Shown here one piece after another: positions 8,477-17,530 of a stretch of DNA of 64,000 nt; the first letter of the stretch is position 1, and each line of letters opens with the position of its first letter. A program made the position numbers and the translations under genes. A model generated the notes under the pieces. It saw only the letters and a program-made list of their open reading frames with translations, did no database searches and was not told the DNA's origin. Source of the DNA: Haliea sp. (GTDB lineage Bacteria; Pseudomonadota; Gammaproteobacteria; Pseudomonadales; Halieaceae); the NCBI GenBank assembly GCA_016704305.1, contig JADJAL010000027.1, forward strand, positions 12,125 through 76,124. Reading direction: 5' to 3'.

Positions 8477-11175
8477 ACTGCGTTGTCCTGTTCTGACTCA
8501 GCCAGGTCATCAAACCGATCGCCTATCCGGCAGAGCGGCTGCAAACCACACCACGTGCAACTTGAGGGAGTCAGTGGGTCGACGGGAGCATCGCCAGCCA
8601 CAAACGTAGCGGCCAGGCGCTCAAGGGTGTTGCGCCAATACTCACCCAGTTCGGACCATTCCTGCACATCGACGCCGATTTTGGCAAGGCGCGAGAGGTC
8701 GGAGGAAATTCCCGGAGCCGCTGCTACCGGCCCCAATCCAACAAAGCGACAGTCGCGTGGACGCACGACACCGAAAGCCATGCCTGTGACGGATTCCGGC
8801 TCGGCGATGCGGTACAACGGCAACTGCGGCTGCGCCGGCCTGTCGCCGAACCAGTCCTGAACGCTACTGCTGCGCGATTTGTAATCGATGATCATGCGCG
8901 AACCATCGGCGAGCTGGTCGACGCGGTCGACGCGCAGGCTGATCGGTAGCCGGGCAAGTTCCAGCGTCACTTCCAGTTCGCGCGCCACGACGGTGAACGC
9001 TTCGCGCTGGCGCTCCAGGTTCAGCCATTCACACAGTAACGCGACTAATCGCCTCTCCTCCAGGCACCAATAAGCCGCGCCGACCTTTCTCTGTTGCTCG
9101 AAGGGCACGCTGGCTATTGCAGCCTGCACAGCCCGTATTACGGTTTGCGCCTGTCCCACGTCGTCCAGCGCCAGCAAGGCTTCGTGATTGCACAAGTCAC
9201 CCCACAATAGATTGAGCGCGTCGTGCAATAGCGAGCCTCGCTCCCCGGCTGACAGGCCAACATGCAGTGTGCCAAGCGGCTCAACCTGCAAGCGGTGTTT
9301 GGCAAAAGCGCGAAAGGGGCACTGGGATTGGTCCTCGAGCAGGCTACTGCCGCCTTGGATACTGGATTGTTCGCCAGTATCGACTCGGGGTGCAGTGTCA
9401 TCCGTGATCATCTCCAGCTCGCGTTCGAGGTAGCCTCCCAGCCACTCGGCCCAGACTGCTGGCGGCTGCGGCGGTGTCTCGACTGCAAAATCCTGCAGCA
9501 GCGCACTTGGCAGTTCCGGCACACCGTCACGCTGCCGACAGTAGCTGGCATGCAGGAACCTGCTGTTGCGCGCGTATTGACTCAGCAGGGCGTCGGCAAA
9601 CGCCCATTCGCGCTCGGGGCTCGCATGCGGCATGTGCAGACGTGTTTGCCAAACGAGCGGGATAAACGGACTTGGGCGCGGCGCAGCGGGCCAGTCCGAG
9701 CCCTGCATACCACACAACCACAGCTCATCGAATGAGAGTCCCGCTGCTTCCAGTGGCCCCAGCACCTGTATGGGACTGTCCACCGTCTGCGGTTGGGACA
9801 CCTGGCGTTTGCAACAATCGCGTAACAACGCCAATGCGGCACCGAATTGCATCGGTTCACAGACCATGTCGAATGTCGCAAACACATCAAGGGTACGATC
9901 CCAAAGATCTCGTTGCTGGTATTCCAGGCTATCCAGCGCTTGCTTACCGGGCCAACCCCAGTTGCTCAGGATGTCGCTGAAATGCACCATCCATGTCGAA
10001 GGCAACGCCTTGCGACGCAAGTGGCGCATGCTTTGCAAAGCGCTCAGGCGTTGCCCCAGGCACAGACCCCTGGCGCCGCCCAGCGACACCCGGTTGGCAT
10101 CGCTGAGTAACTCGGCAACAGGCAACACCATGCTGCCCTGTGTGTACAACTGACGGACAAAGCGCTGCGCGAGTGCGCTGTGGGCATCGGGGAGATCGAA
10201 AAAGCGCGAACGCAATAGCGCTTCCACGGCCGCTACCGTCGTCTGCTGCAGGCCCATCGCCAGAACCGCGAGGGCATCGCGAACCAGCGGTGTCTTATCC
10301 AGGGTAATTCCCGTTGAAAAGTTCACTGGCAGGGAGGAATAGTCATCTCCCAGGCAATCAAACTCGCGGCGCAACAGGTAGTCCAGTGGCACCCTGTCGC
10401 TTCCGATATTGCCGAGCACGATACCGATGGTGGTGTCAGGCGACGTCCGGTGTGCATTCGCAGCCCAGGCCGCGACGGCCTGGAACTCCGACCTGGTGTC
10501 GCTGAATGCGTGCACAACCCGATGGGCAACTAGCGTTGACGGCGTGACGTGCTGTACCTCAGTGGTGACAGCCGCCAGTGCTGCGTGTTGCAGAGGTGCC
10601 AGCAAATCGAACTCCACCAACGCCACCCGGGTCGTCGGCAGCTGGCCAGCAAGCCCGGCAAGGTGCACCAGACAGTCGGTCTGTGTGCACTGCCCGGCGC
10701 GTGCCAGGCGCGCATTGAACAGTCCCAGCCAGCGCAGGAACGTCCGGCAGTCCCCATCGAGATGGAACAGGGCCCTGATGCCGCTGGTGTCAACATCGAC
10801 CTGCCAGCGCAGCAGCGTATCACGAGCCTGGCTGGCCAGTTCCGCCGCCGCCGCTGGTTGCAGCAGATGAAACTCCGCGGATTGACTCTGATATTGCTCC
10901 ACCACCTGGCGCCAGATCTCCAGAGCCTGGGCAGGTGCCAGTGGTGCCACTGGCGGCACCAGATTCTGCCTGGAGGCGCTTTCCCACTGCTGCTGCAACC
11001 ATGGCTCCAGCGGCTGAACCGACAGAGTCTCCCACACCAGCGCGCCAGCCGCCGCCTGCCGCGCATCCCATTCTGCTTTTATTCGCCGCGCTAAGCGTTG
11101 GTTAGGTGTCAACAGCGTAAAGCCGCCGTTGATCAAAGGTTCCAGCGGGGTAATGTCATACAGGCACTGAGCCAA
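8473..11175 (-). CDS. AddB-like PD-(D/E)XK nuclease / inactivated helicase
   Basis: Partner of the AddA-like helicase, about 900 residues. The N-terminal part is helicase-like but has no intact Walker A. The C-terminal nuclease has IIDYKS (Asp764, Lys766) and QLPLY. Cys619 together with Cys873, Cys876 and Cys882 form the four-cysteine pattern that in AddB binds a 4Fe-4S cluster around the nuclease. I prefer the TTG start at 11175, which has AGGAG 6-8 nt upstream, over an upstream TTG at 11220. First gene of the operon with the helicase and cobB. It is divergent from aroG, with about 165 bp between the starts. Confidence 0.87.
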   Translation of the reverse strand: MAQCLYDITPLEPLINGGFTLLTPNQRLARRIKAEWDARQAAAGALVWETLSVQPLEPWLQQQWESASRQNLVPPVAPLAPAQALEIWRQVVEQYQSQSAEFHLLQPAAAAELASQARDTLLRWQVDVDTSGIRALFHLDGDCRTFLRWLGLFNARLARAGQCTQTDCLVHLAGLAGQLPTTRVALVEFDLLAPLQHAALAAVTTEVQHVTPSTLVAHRVVHAFSDTRSEFQAVAAWAANAHRTSPDTTIGIVLGNIGSDRVPLDYLLRREFDCLGDDYSSLPVNFSTGITLDKTPLVRDALAVLAMGLQQTTVAAVEALLRSRFFDLPDAHSALAQRFVRQLYTQGSMVLPVAELLSDANRVSLGGARGLCLGQRLSALQSMRHLRRKALPSTWMVHFSDILSNWGWPGKQALDSLEYQQRDLWDRTLDVFATFDMVCEPMQFGAALALLRDCCKRQVSQPQTVDSPIQVLGPLEAAGLSFDELWLCGMQGSDWPAAPRPSPFIPLVWQTRLHMPHASPEREWAFADALLSQYARNSRFLHASYCRQRDGVPELPSALLQDFAVETPPQPPAVWAEWLGGYLERELEMITDDTAPRVDTGEQSSIQGGSSLLEDQSQCPFRAFAKHRLQVEPLGTLHVGLSAGERGSLLHDALNLLWGDLCNHEALLALDDVGQAQTVIRAVQAAIASVPFEQQRKVGAAYWCLEERRLVALLCEWLNLERQREAFTVVARELEVTLELARLPISLRVDRVDQLADGSRMIIDYKSRSSSVQDWFGDRPAQPQLPLYRIAEPESVTGMAFGVVRPRDCRFVGLGPVAAAPGISSDLSRLAKIGVDVQEWSELGEYWRNTLERLAATFVAGDAPVDPLTPSSCTWCGLQPLCRIGDRFDDLAESEQDNAV

Positions 11176-11245
11176 ATTCTTCTCCTGCGTGGGGTGGCAA
11201 CGCCCCCAACACCTGCACAAACGCGGCTACCTGATACGCCGCGAC

Positions 11246-11254
11246 TGCTATAAT
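11246..11254 (+). promoter_or_regulatory. extended -10 promoter for the DAHP synthase gene
   Basis: TGCTATAAT is a perfect extended -10 element (TGn plus TATAAT), about 88 nt before the aroG ATG. No good -35 lies at the right distance, which fits an extended -10 promoter. I see no TrpR- or TyrR-like operator that I would defend. Confidence 0.5.
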
Positions 11255-11341
11255 CGTGCGCCCCGTTCACAACTGGCTGGGCTAGTATCATCGTGCTATT
11301 ACTCGCCGGCACGAACAGGACAACTTTATCAGGTAGCCAAG

Positions 11342-12415
11342 ATGAGCAACATCGAAGTGTACAACGTCAATGTCGCCTCGCAGGAGGTATTGATTACCCC
11401 GGAACAATTGAAGGCTGCGCTGCCGATGCCGGAGTCGGTGCGCGACACCCTGGTCACCAGCCGACAGGTGATCGAGAACATACTGGACAGGCGCGACGCG
11501 CGCATTGTTGTCGTCGTCGGCCCCTGCTCTATCCATGACCCGCTCGCGGCGCTCGATTACGCCCGTCGCCTGAAGGTGTTGGCCGATGAACTCGACGACA
11601 CACTGTACCTAGTGATGCGCGTGTACTTCGAGAAGCCGCGCACGACGGTGGGCTGGAAAGGCCTGGTCAACGATCCATACCTGGACGATTCGTTCAATAT
11701 CGAGGACGGATTGCACATCGCACGCCAACTGTTGATCGATATTCTGGAAATTGGGCTTCCAACGTCCACGGAAGCCCTCGATCCGATTTCACCACAATAC
11801 CTGCAGGACCTCGTGAGTTGGACGGCCATTGGCGCGCGCACCACGGAATCACAAACGCACAGGGAGATGGCCTGTGGCCTGTCCAGCGCCGTAGGATTCA
11901 AGAACGGTACTGACGGCAGCCTCACGGTGGCGACCAATGCGCTCAATTCCGTGGCCAATCCACACCGCTTTCTGGGTATCAATGCCCAGGGTCAGGTGTC
12001 GGTGTTCACCACCAAGGGTAACCCGTACGGCCATATAGTGCTGCGCGGTGGCACCTCGGGGCCCAACTACGATTCCGTGCATATCAAGCTGTGCGAGGAC
12101 GCCCTGGACAAGGCCGGCGTCGCGCGCAATATCATGGTCGATTGCAGCCACGCCAATTCCAGTAAGCAACCGGAACTGCAACCATTGGTGGTGGAAAATG
12201 TGGCGAACCAGATACTGGAGGGCAACACATCGATCATCGGGATAATGATCGAAAGCAATTTGCGCTCTGGCAACCAGGCCATCCCGTCGGACCTGAGCAA
12301 ACTGGTGTACGGGGTATCCGTCACCGACGGTTGTATTGATTGGGAGACGACTGAGAGTTGCCTGCGTGCGATGCGCGAGCGGATTAAAGAAGCGCTGGAA
12401 CGACGTGGCCGTTGA
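11342..12415 (+). CDS. 3-deoxy-7-phosphoheptulonate synthase (DAHP synthase)
   Basis: First step of the shikimate pathway: condenses PEP with erythrose-4-phosphate. Class I enzyme of the AroF/G/H type, 357 residues. VGPCSIHDP carries metal-ligand Cys62. GARTTESQTHREMACGL, FKNGTDG, RGGTSGPNYD and DCSHANSSK are the substrate- and metal-binding signatures. I cannot tell from sequence which aromatic amino acid inhibits it, so no isozyme letter is given. The ATG at 11342 follows AGGTAG and fits the family N-terminus; the longer upstream frame is not needed. Confidence 0.93.
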   Translation: MSNIEVYNVNVASQEVLITPEQLKAALPMPESVRDTLVTSRQVIENILDRRDARIVVVVGPCSIHDPLAALDYARRLKVLADELDDTLYLVMRVYFEKPRTTVGWKGLVNDPYLDDSFNIEDGLHIARQLLIDILEIGLPTSTEALDPISPQYLQDLVSWTAIGARTTESQTHREMACGLSSAVGFKNGTDGSLTVATNALNSVANPHRFLGINAQGQVSVFTTKGNPYGHIVLRGGTSGPNYDSVHIKLCEDALDKAGVARNIMVDCSHANSSKQPELQPLVVENVANQILEGNTSIIGIMIESNLRSGNQAIPSDLSKLVYGVSVTDGCIDWETTESCLRAMRERIKEALERRGR

Positions 12416-12457
12416 TCGATAGTGGCTTGCGGGCCCAAACAGGGGCCTGGCAGATAA

Positions 12458-13033
12458 TCAATAGTACGCTTGCGAGGTATCGCTGTGATCGGTGGTATCG
12501 CGCACACCGGTGAGTTGCGGAATTTGCTCCAGTAGCGTTTTTTCCACGCCACCCTTCAGGGTCTGGTCAACCGCACTGCATCCCTGGCAACCGCCACCGA
12601 ACTGCAGTATGGCGATATTCGTTTCTGTAATTTCCACCAGGCTTACTTCCCCGCCGTGGGCGGCCAGCGCAGGATTGACCTCGTTGTAAAGCACGTAATT
12701 CACGCGATCCGCCAGCGAGCTGCTTTCGTCGACACGCGGTAGCTTGGCATTCGGGGCTTTGATCGTCAGTTGCCCGCCCATGCGATCCTTGGCGTAATCA
12801 ACGAGTGCATCCTCCAGGAACGGGAGGCTGGGCGCGTCATACCAGACCGTAAATTTGACCAGTTCTTCCTTTTGATCCGCGTCGTTGACATCACCCTGCC
12901 GGCAGTAGGCGATACAGGTTTCAGCACGCGGCGTTCCCGGTTGGTTTATAAAGACCCTGACACCCAGGGCATCGTCCTGTTTGGATAACAATTCAGCCAG
13001 GTAATCCTGCGCAGATTCAGTTATGGTGACCAT
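12458..13033 (-). CDS. nfuA: Fe/S biogenesis scaffold/carrier protein NfuA
   Basis: Carries and delivers 4Fe-4S clusters under stress. The N-terminal half is a degenerate A-type (IscA-like) domain without cluster cysteines. The C-terminal NifU-like domain has the CxxC motif at Cys149 and Cys152 (GGGCQGC). At 191 residues it equals the E. coli protein in length and cysteine positions. The ATG at 13033 was chosen because upstream start candidates would sit on the AGGAATG ribosome binding site. It is convergent with the DAHP synthase gene and divergent from metH, whose product does not itself use Fe/S. Confidence 0.93.
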   Translation of the reverse strand: MVTITESAQDYLAELLSKQDDALGVRVFINQPGTPRAETCIAYCRQGDVNDADQKEELVKFTVWYDAPSLPFLEDALVDYAKDRMGGQLTIKAPNAKLPRVDESSSLADRVNYVLYNEVNPALAAHGGEVSLVEITETNIAILQFGGGCQGCSAVDQTLKGGVEKTLLEQIPQLTGVRDTTDHSDTSQAYY

Positions 13034-13197
13034 AGTGCGACCCATTCCTAGTAATTTAGTCGGGTATTGTACCAAACTTGCCCGGCAAGCGTGAGCGATA
13101 CGTGGATCCGTTCGTCAAAAAGGCTCAGTTTCTGCTAACATCGCAAGTCTTTTTGACCGTGGGGAATCACCTCCACGCAACACCCTAAGGCAATACA

Positions 13198-16100
13198 ATG
13201 GCAAGTGGCAAAACCAACACGGGGCTGCTGGAGCAGGCCCTGAAACAGCGCATTCTTATAATCGACGGCGCAATGGGTACGATGATCCAGGCGGAAAACC
13301 TCACTGAAGCAGACTTTCGCGGGGCGCGATTTGCGACACATGGCTCCGATCTTAAAGGCAACAATGAACTGCTCAGCCTGACACGGCCCGACATCATCGC
13401 CAAAATACATCGCGGATACCTGGAGGCCGGCGCGGATATCATTGAGACCAACACCTTTGGCAGCACCTCGATTGCGCAGGCCGACTACGACCTGGGCGAA
13501 CTGGCGGAAGAGCAGAACCTGGCAGCGGCCAGAATCGCCCGGGAAGTCGCCGATGAGATGACCGCCAGGACACCTGAAAAGCCCCGCTTCGTTGCCGGCG
13601 TCCTCGGGCCCACGCCCAAAACCGCCTCGATCTCGCCAGATGTGAACGACCCGGGCGCGCGTAGCATCAGCTTTGATACCTTGCGGGAGGATTACGCCAG
13701 GGCAACCCGTGCACTGGTGACCGGGGGTGTCGACCTGATCATGATCGAGACCATCTTCGATACCCTCAACGCCAAGGCCGCCATCTTTGCGGTGAAGGAA
13801 GTGTTTGACGAGTTGGGGCGGGAATTGCCGATCATGATCTCGGTCACCTTCCCCGATATCAGTGGGCGGGTGCTGTCCGGGCAGAATCCGGAGGCGTTCT
13901 GGAATGCGATCGCGCATGCGAAGCCGCTGATCGTCGGCAGCAACTGCGGTCGCCCCTACCGGGAAATCCGCCCTTTCGTGGAAGAACTGTCAAAAGCCAG
14001 CGACTGCTACTTCAGTGCCCACCTCAACGCCGGACTACCCAACGCCTTTGGCGAGTTTGATGAAACGCCGGAAATCATGGAGCGCGATTACGCCGAGTTT
14101 GCCGGCCGCGGGTTCCTCAACCTGGCAGGAGGCTGTTGCGGCACCACGCCAGCGCATATCCGGGCGATTGCCCATGCGTGCGAGGGCGTTGTGCCCCGCC
14201 CTCTTCCACATCACGAACCCGCCTGTCGCCTGAGCGGGCTGGAGCCCTTCAATATCACGGAGGCCAGCCTGTTCGTGAACGTCGGCGAGCGCTGCAATGT
14301 CACCGGTTCGGCAAAATTCAAGCGCCTGATCATGGATGGCCGCTTTGACGAGGCACTGGTCGTCGCACGCACCCAGGTGGAGGACGGCGCTCAGATCATC
14401 GATATCAACATGGACGAGGGGATGCTGGACTCCGAGGCAGCGATGGTCACGTTCCTCAACCTGATCGCCGCTGAACCGGACATTTGCCGGGTTCCGATCA
14501 TGGTGGACTCGTCGAAATGGAATGTCATCGAAGCCGGCCTGAAATGTATTCAGGGCAAGGCGATTGTAAATTCCATCAGCCTCAAGGCGGGCGAGGAAGA
14601 GTTCCTCACCCAGGCACGCCTGTGCCAGCGCTACGGCGCGGCGGTGGTTGTGATGGCGTTTGACGAGGAGGGCCAGGCCGACAACCTGCAACGGCGCAAG
14701 GACATCTGCAAGCGCTGTTATGACCTGTTGGTCCATAAACTCGACTTCAATCCGAACGACATTATCTTCGACCCCAATATCTTTGCGATTGCCACCGGTA
14801 TAGAAGAGCACAATAACTATGCGGTGGAGTTCATCGAAGCGACGCGCTATATCAAGGCTGAACTGCCGGGGGCGCTGGTGTCTGGCGGCGTATCCAACGT
14901 CTCGTTTTCGTTTCGCGGCAACGACGCCGTGCGCGAAGCCATCCACTCCGTATTCCTGTACCACGCGATCAAGGCTGGCATGGACATGGGGATCGTCAAT
15001 GCGGGCCAATTGGCTGTCTACGACGAGTTGCCTGCAGACCTGAGGGATGTCGTGGAAGATGTGATCCTCAATCGCACGGCGGATGGCTCGGAGCGCCTGT
15101 TGGCGCTGGCGGAGCGCTATCGGGACACGGGTGGTGGCGAAGCCCGGGTTGAGGATCTCAGCTGGCGCGAGCAGGATGTTGAAAAACGCCTCGCCCACGC
15201 GCTGGTGAAGGGTATCAATACTTGGATCGTCGAGGATGCCGAAGAGGCCAGGCTGAAATTCGCGCGCCCGATCGAAGTGATTGAAGGGCCGCTGATGGAT
15301 GGCATGAACATCGTCGGCGACCTTTTTGGCAGCGGCAAAATGTTCCTGCCACAGGTGGTAAAAAGTGCACGCGTGATGAAACAGGCCGTAGCACACCTGC
15401 AGCCGTATATTGAGCTGGACAAGGTGGGCGGCAATTCCACGAACGGCAAAATCCTGATGGCGACCGTCAAAGGCGATGTCCACGACATCGGCAAGAATAT
15501 CGTCGGCATTGTGCTGCAATGCAATAATTTTGAGGTGATCGACCTCGGCGTGATGGTGCATTGCGAGAAGATCCTGCAGGTGGCGAAAGACGAAAAAGTC
15601 GATGTTATTGGCCTGAGCGGCCTGATCACTCCGTCGCTCGATGAAATGGCGCATGTTGCGGCTGAAATGCAGCGCCTGCAATTCACTGTCCCGTTGATGA
15701 TAGGGGGCGCGACAACCTCAAAAGCGCATACCGCGGTGAAGATCGCCCCGCAGTATGACGGTGATGTCGTCGTGTATGTCCCCGACGCCTCGCGCAGCGT
15801 CGCAGTAGTTACCCAACTCGTCGGCCAGGGCAAAGCGCAGTTTGTGCGTGACATCCATGAGGAATACATCGTCGTGCGTGAGCGCGTGGCCAATCGCAAA
15901 CCGCGCGAGAAAGAACTGCGCTACGCCGAGGCCGTTGCCAACGCCCCGCGGTTTGACTGGGACGCCTACCAGCCGCCCCGCCCCACATTCATTGGTACCC
16001 GCGTTTTCGACCATTTTCCGCTGGCAGAGCTGGTGGACACCATCGACTGGACACCGTTTTTCATCACCTGGGAGCTCTCGGGCAAGTTTCCCGCGATTCT

Positions 16101-16890
16101 GGAGGATGACGTCGTCGGCGCCCAGGCGCGCGAGCTCTACCAGGATGCGCAGGCGATGCTGAAGCGCATCGTCGATGAAAAGCTGCTGACCGCAAAAGCG
16201 GTCGTGGGATTCTGGCCTGCCAGCAGAAGCGGCACCGACGATATCGCGGTGTACGCGGATGAATCGCGTACTGAGGCTATCGCCATCCTGCATCACCTGC
16301 GCCAGCAGACCGAAAAACCGGACGGCAAATACAATGCCAGCCTGGCGGACTATGTCGCGCCGGCGGGTTCAGGCGCCGAGGACTATATCGGTGGATTCTG
16401 TGTGACCACCGGCCACGGCGTCGAAGAACTGGCGGCAGAGTTCCTTGCACAACATGACGATTACAACAGCATTTTGCTCAAATCCCTCGCCGATCGACTT
16501 GCTGAGTCTTTTGCGGAGTACCTGCATAGAATGGTGCGCAGGGAACTGTGGGGGTATGCTCCTGATGAAACACTGAGCGTCAGTGAGTTGATCGAGGAAA
16601 AGTACCGCGGCATCCGCCCGGCGCCCGGCTATCCGGCCTGCCCGGATCACACGGAAAAAGCGACCCTGTTCAGGCTGCTGAATGCGACGAAGGCCTGCGA
16701 TGTGACGCTGTCTGAAAGCTATGCGATGAGTCCGCCATCGTCAGTCAGCGGTTTCTATTTTTCCCATCCTGAGTCGCGCTACTTTGCGGTAGGCAAAATC
16801 GGTCGCGACCAGGTCGAGAGCCTGGCCGGGCGTAAGGGCGAGACAGTTACCGAGATCGAGCGTTGGCTGCGGCCCAATTTGAGCTATTAA
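13198..16890 (+). CDS. metH: cobalamin-dependent methionine synthase
   Basis: Transfers methyl from 5-methyltetrahydrofolate via cobalamin to homocysteine. All four modules are present in 1230 residues. The homocysteine barrel has zinc ligands Cys250, Cys313 and Cys314. The pterin-binding barrel covers roughly 350-640. In the cobalamin cap and Rossmann domain, the lower-ligand His is near 762 in DVHDIGKNIVG. The AdoMet reactivation domain covers about 900-1230. ATG start with AAGG upstream. I looked for a cobalamin riboswitch in the 120 bp before the gene and found no room or signature for one. The next gene begins 15 nt after the stop and may be co-transcribed. Confidence 0.96.
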   Translation: MASGKTNTGLLEQALKQRILIIDGAMGTMIQAENLTEADFRGARFATHGSDLKGNNELLSLTRPDIIAKIHRGYLEAGADIIETNTFGSTSIAQADYDLGELAEEQNLAAARIAREVADEMTARTPEKPRFVAGVLGPTPKTASISPDVNDPGARSISFDTLREDYARATRALVTGGVDLIMIETIFDTLNAKAAIFAVKEVFDELGRELPIMISVTFPDISGRVLSGQNPEAFWNAIAHAKPLIVGSNCGRPYREIRPFVEELSKASDCYFSAHLNAGLPNAFGEFDETPEIMERDYAEFAGRGFLNLAGGCCGTTPAHIRAIAHACEGVVPRPLPHHEPACRLSGLEPFNITEASLFVNVGERCNVTGSAKFKRLIMDGRFDEALVVARTQVEDGAQIIDINMDEGMLDSEAAMVTFLNLIAAEPDICRVPIMVDSSKWNVIEAGLKCIQGKAIVNSISLKAGEEEFLTQARLCQRYGAAVVVMAFDEEGQADNLQRRKDICKRCYDLLVHKLDFNPNDIIFDPNIFAIATGIEEHNNYAVEFIEATRYIKAELPGALVSGGVSNVSFSFRGNDAVREAIHSVFLYHAIKAGMDMGIVNAGQLAVYDELPADLRDVVEDVILNRTADGSERLLALAERYRDTGGGEARVEDLSWREQDVEKRLAHALVKGINTWIVEDAEEARLKFARPIEVIEGPLMDGMNIVGDLFGSGKMFLPQVVKSARVMKQAVAHLQPYIELDKVGGNSTNGKILMATVKGDVHDIGKNIVGIVLQCNNFEVIDLGVMVHCEKILQVAKDEKVDVIGLSGLITPSLDEMAHVAAEMQRLQFTVPLMIGGATTSKAHTAVKIAPQYDGDVVVYVPDASRSVAVVTQLVGQGKAQFVRDIHEEYIVVRERVANRKPREKELRYAEAVANAPRFDWDAYQPPRPTFIGTRVFDHFPLAELVDTIDWTPFFITWELSGKFPAILEDDVVGAQARELYQDAQAMLKRIVDEKLLTAKAVVGFWPASRSGTDDIAVYADESRTEAIAILHHLRQQTEKPDGKYNASLADYVAPAGSGAEDYIGGFCVTTGHGVEELAAEFLAQHDDYNSILLKSLADRLAESFAEYLHRMVRRELWGYAPDETLSVSELIEEKYRGIRPAPGYPACPDHTEKATLFRLLNATKACDVTLSESYAMSPPSSVSGFYFSHPESRYFAVGKIGRDQVESLAGRKGETVTEIERWLRPNLSY

Positions 16891-16905
16891 CTGAGGTATT
16901 TCAGT

Positions 16906-17148
16906 GTGAACGAGACACGCGACAAGCCTGCTGATCCCGACGAGAACCCCGGCAAACTCAATCCGTTACAGGTTGTAGGGAGCGTGCTTGCCGCAGGTTT
17001 GGGGGTGCAGAGCAGTAAAAATCGGGAGCGGGATTTCAAACAGGGGCGACCAGTCGTATTCATCACTGCCGGTATCATATTCACCCTGTTGTTTATCGGC
17101 ACGGTGGCTTTTGTCGTGCAAATGGTTGTCAGATCAGCCGGCCATTAA
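16906..17148 (+). CDS. DUF2970 small membrane protein
   Basis: 80 residues, GTG start with GAGG upstream, 15 nt after metH. The conserved block PLQVVGSVLAAGLGVQSSKNRERDF identifies the DUF2970 family of gammaproteobacteria. One transmembrane helix spans about residues 50-75 (VVFITAGIIFTLLFIG), so the N-terminal conserved part probably faces the cytoplasm. Function is unknown; the tail-to-head position suggests expression with metH. Confidence 0.8.
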   Translation: MNETRDKPADPDENPGKLNPLQVVGSVLAAGLGVQSSKNRERDFKQGRPVVFITAGIIFTLLFIGTVAFVVQMVVRSAGH

Positions 17149-17176
17149 CCGGCCGGCGCAGTGACCTCGTAAGGTG

Positions 17177-17299
17177 TCAGGAGGGCATCCCTGAGAGCCA
17201 AACGTACATGGCGGTGACTACAATGGCGATGATTACAGTCACAGCAATGGCATCGGCAGCACCATCAGCGGCGCGTTCTTTGTTGATTTGATCGGACAT
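17177..17299 (-). CDS. 40-residue single-pass membrane peptide
   Basis: The frame encodes MSDQINKERAADGAADAIAV and then a hydrophobic helix rich in Val, Ile and Ala, ending WLSGMPS. The start ATG is preceded by GGAG at ideal spacing, which is why I accept so short a gene. The charged N-terminus and single C-terminal transmembrane helix resemble small inner-membrane regulatory peptides. It lies convergent to the DUF2970 gene and divergent from the sulfite reductase. No family is recognised. Confidence 0.6.
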   Translation of the reverse strand: MSDQINKERAADGAADAIAVTVIIAIVVTAMYVWLSGMPS

Positions 17300-17466
17300 T
17301 TTTAACTCCAGGTAACAAATTGAGGGCGCGCGCCAGTATACCAACATTTGTCGCAATCCCAAGCGCCTGATAAAGCGGCTTACTCTTCATTTGATGCGCT
17401 GAGAGCCAGGCATACACCTGAATCTAAGCTTATGAATATTATGACTATTTGCTCACACTCGTTTTC

Positions 17467-17475
17467 TGGTATGGT
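17467..17475 (+). promoter_or_regulatory. extended -10 element before the sulfite/nitrite reductase gene
   Basis: TGGTATGGT fits an extended -10 (TGn plus TATGGT), with a TTGCTC 15 nt further upstream. It lies about 55 nt before the ATG at 17531. The 230 bp upstream is AT-richer than its surroundings, as expected of a regulated cys promoter, but I cannot identify a CysB site. Confidence 0.35.
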
Positions 17476-17530
17476 AGCGCCCTTTCCGTCCCGATGGCGC
17501 CTTGGCTCAATGCGAGAGCAGGATACGTAA

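Noticed and set aside
13076..13197. Cobalamin or SAM riboswitch ahead of metH
   Set aside because: Only about 120 bp, no B12-box and no SAM-family core helices.
14035..15681. 548-codon open frame antisense to metH
   Set aside because: Lies wholly within metH, has shadow-like composition, and no ribosome binding site or family motif. It is the mirror of strong codon bias.
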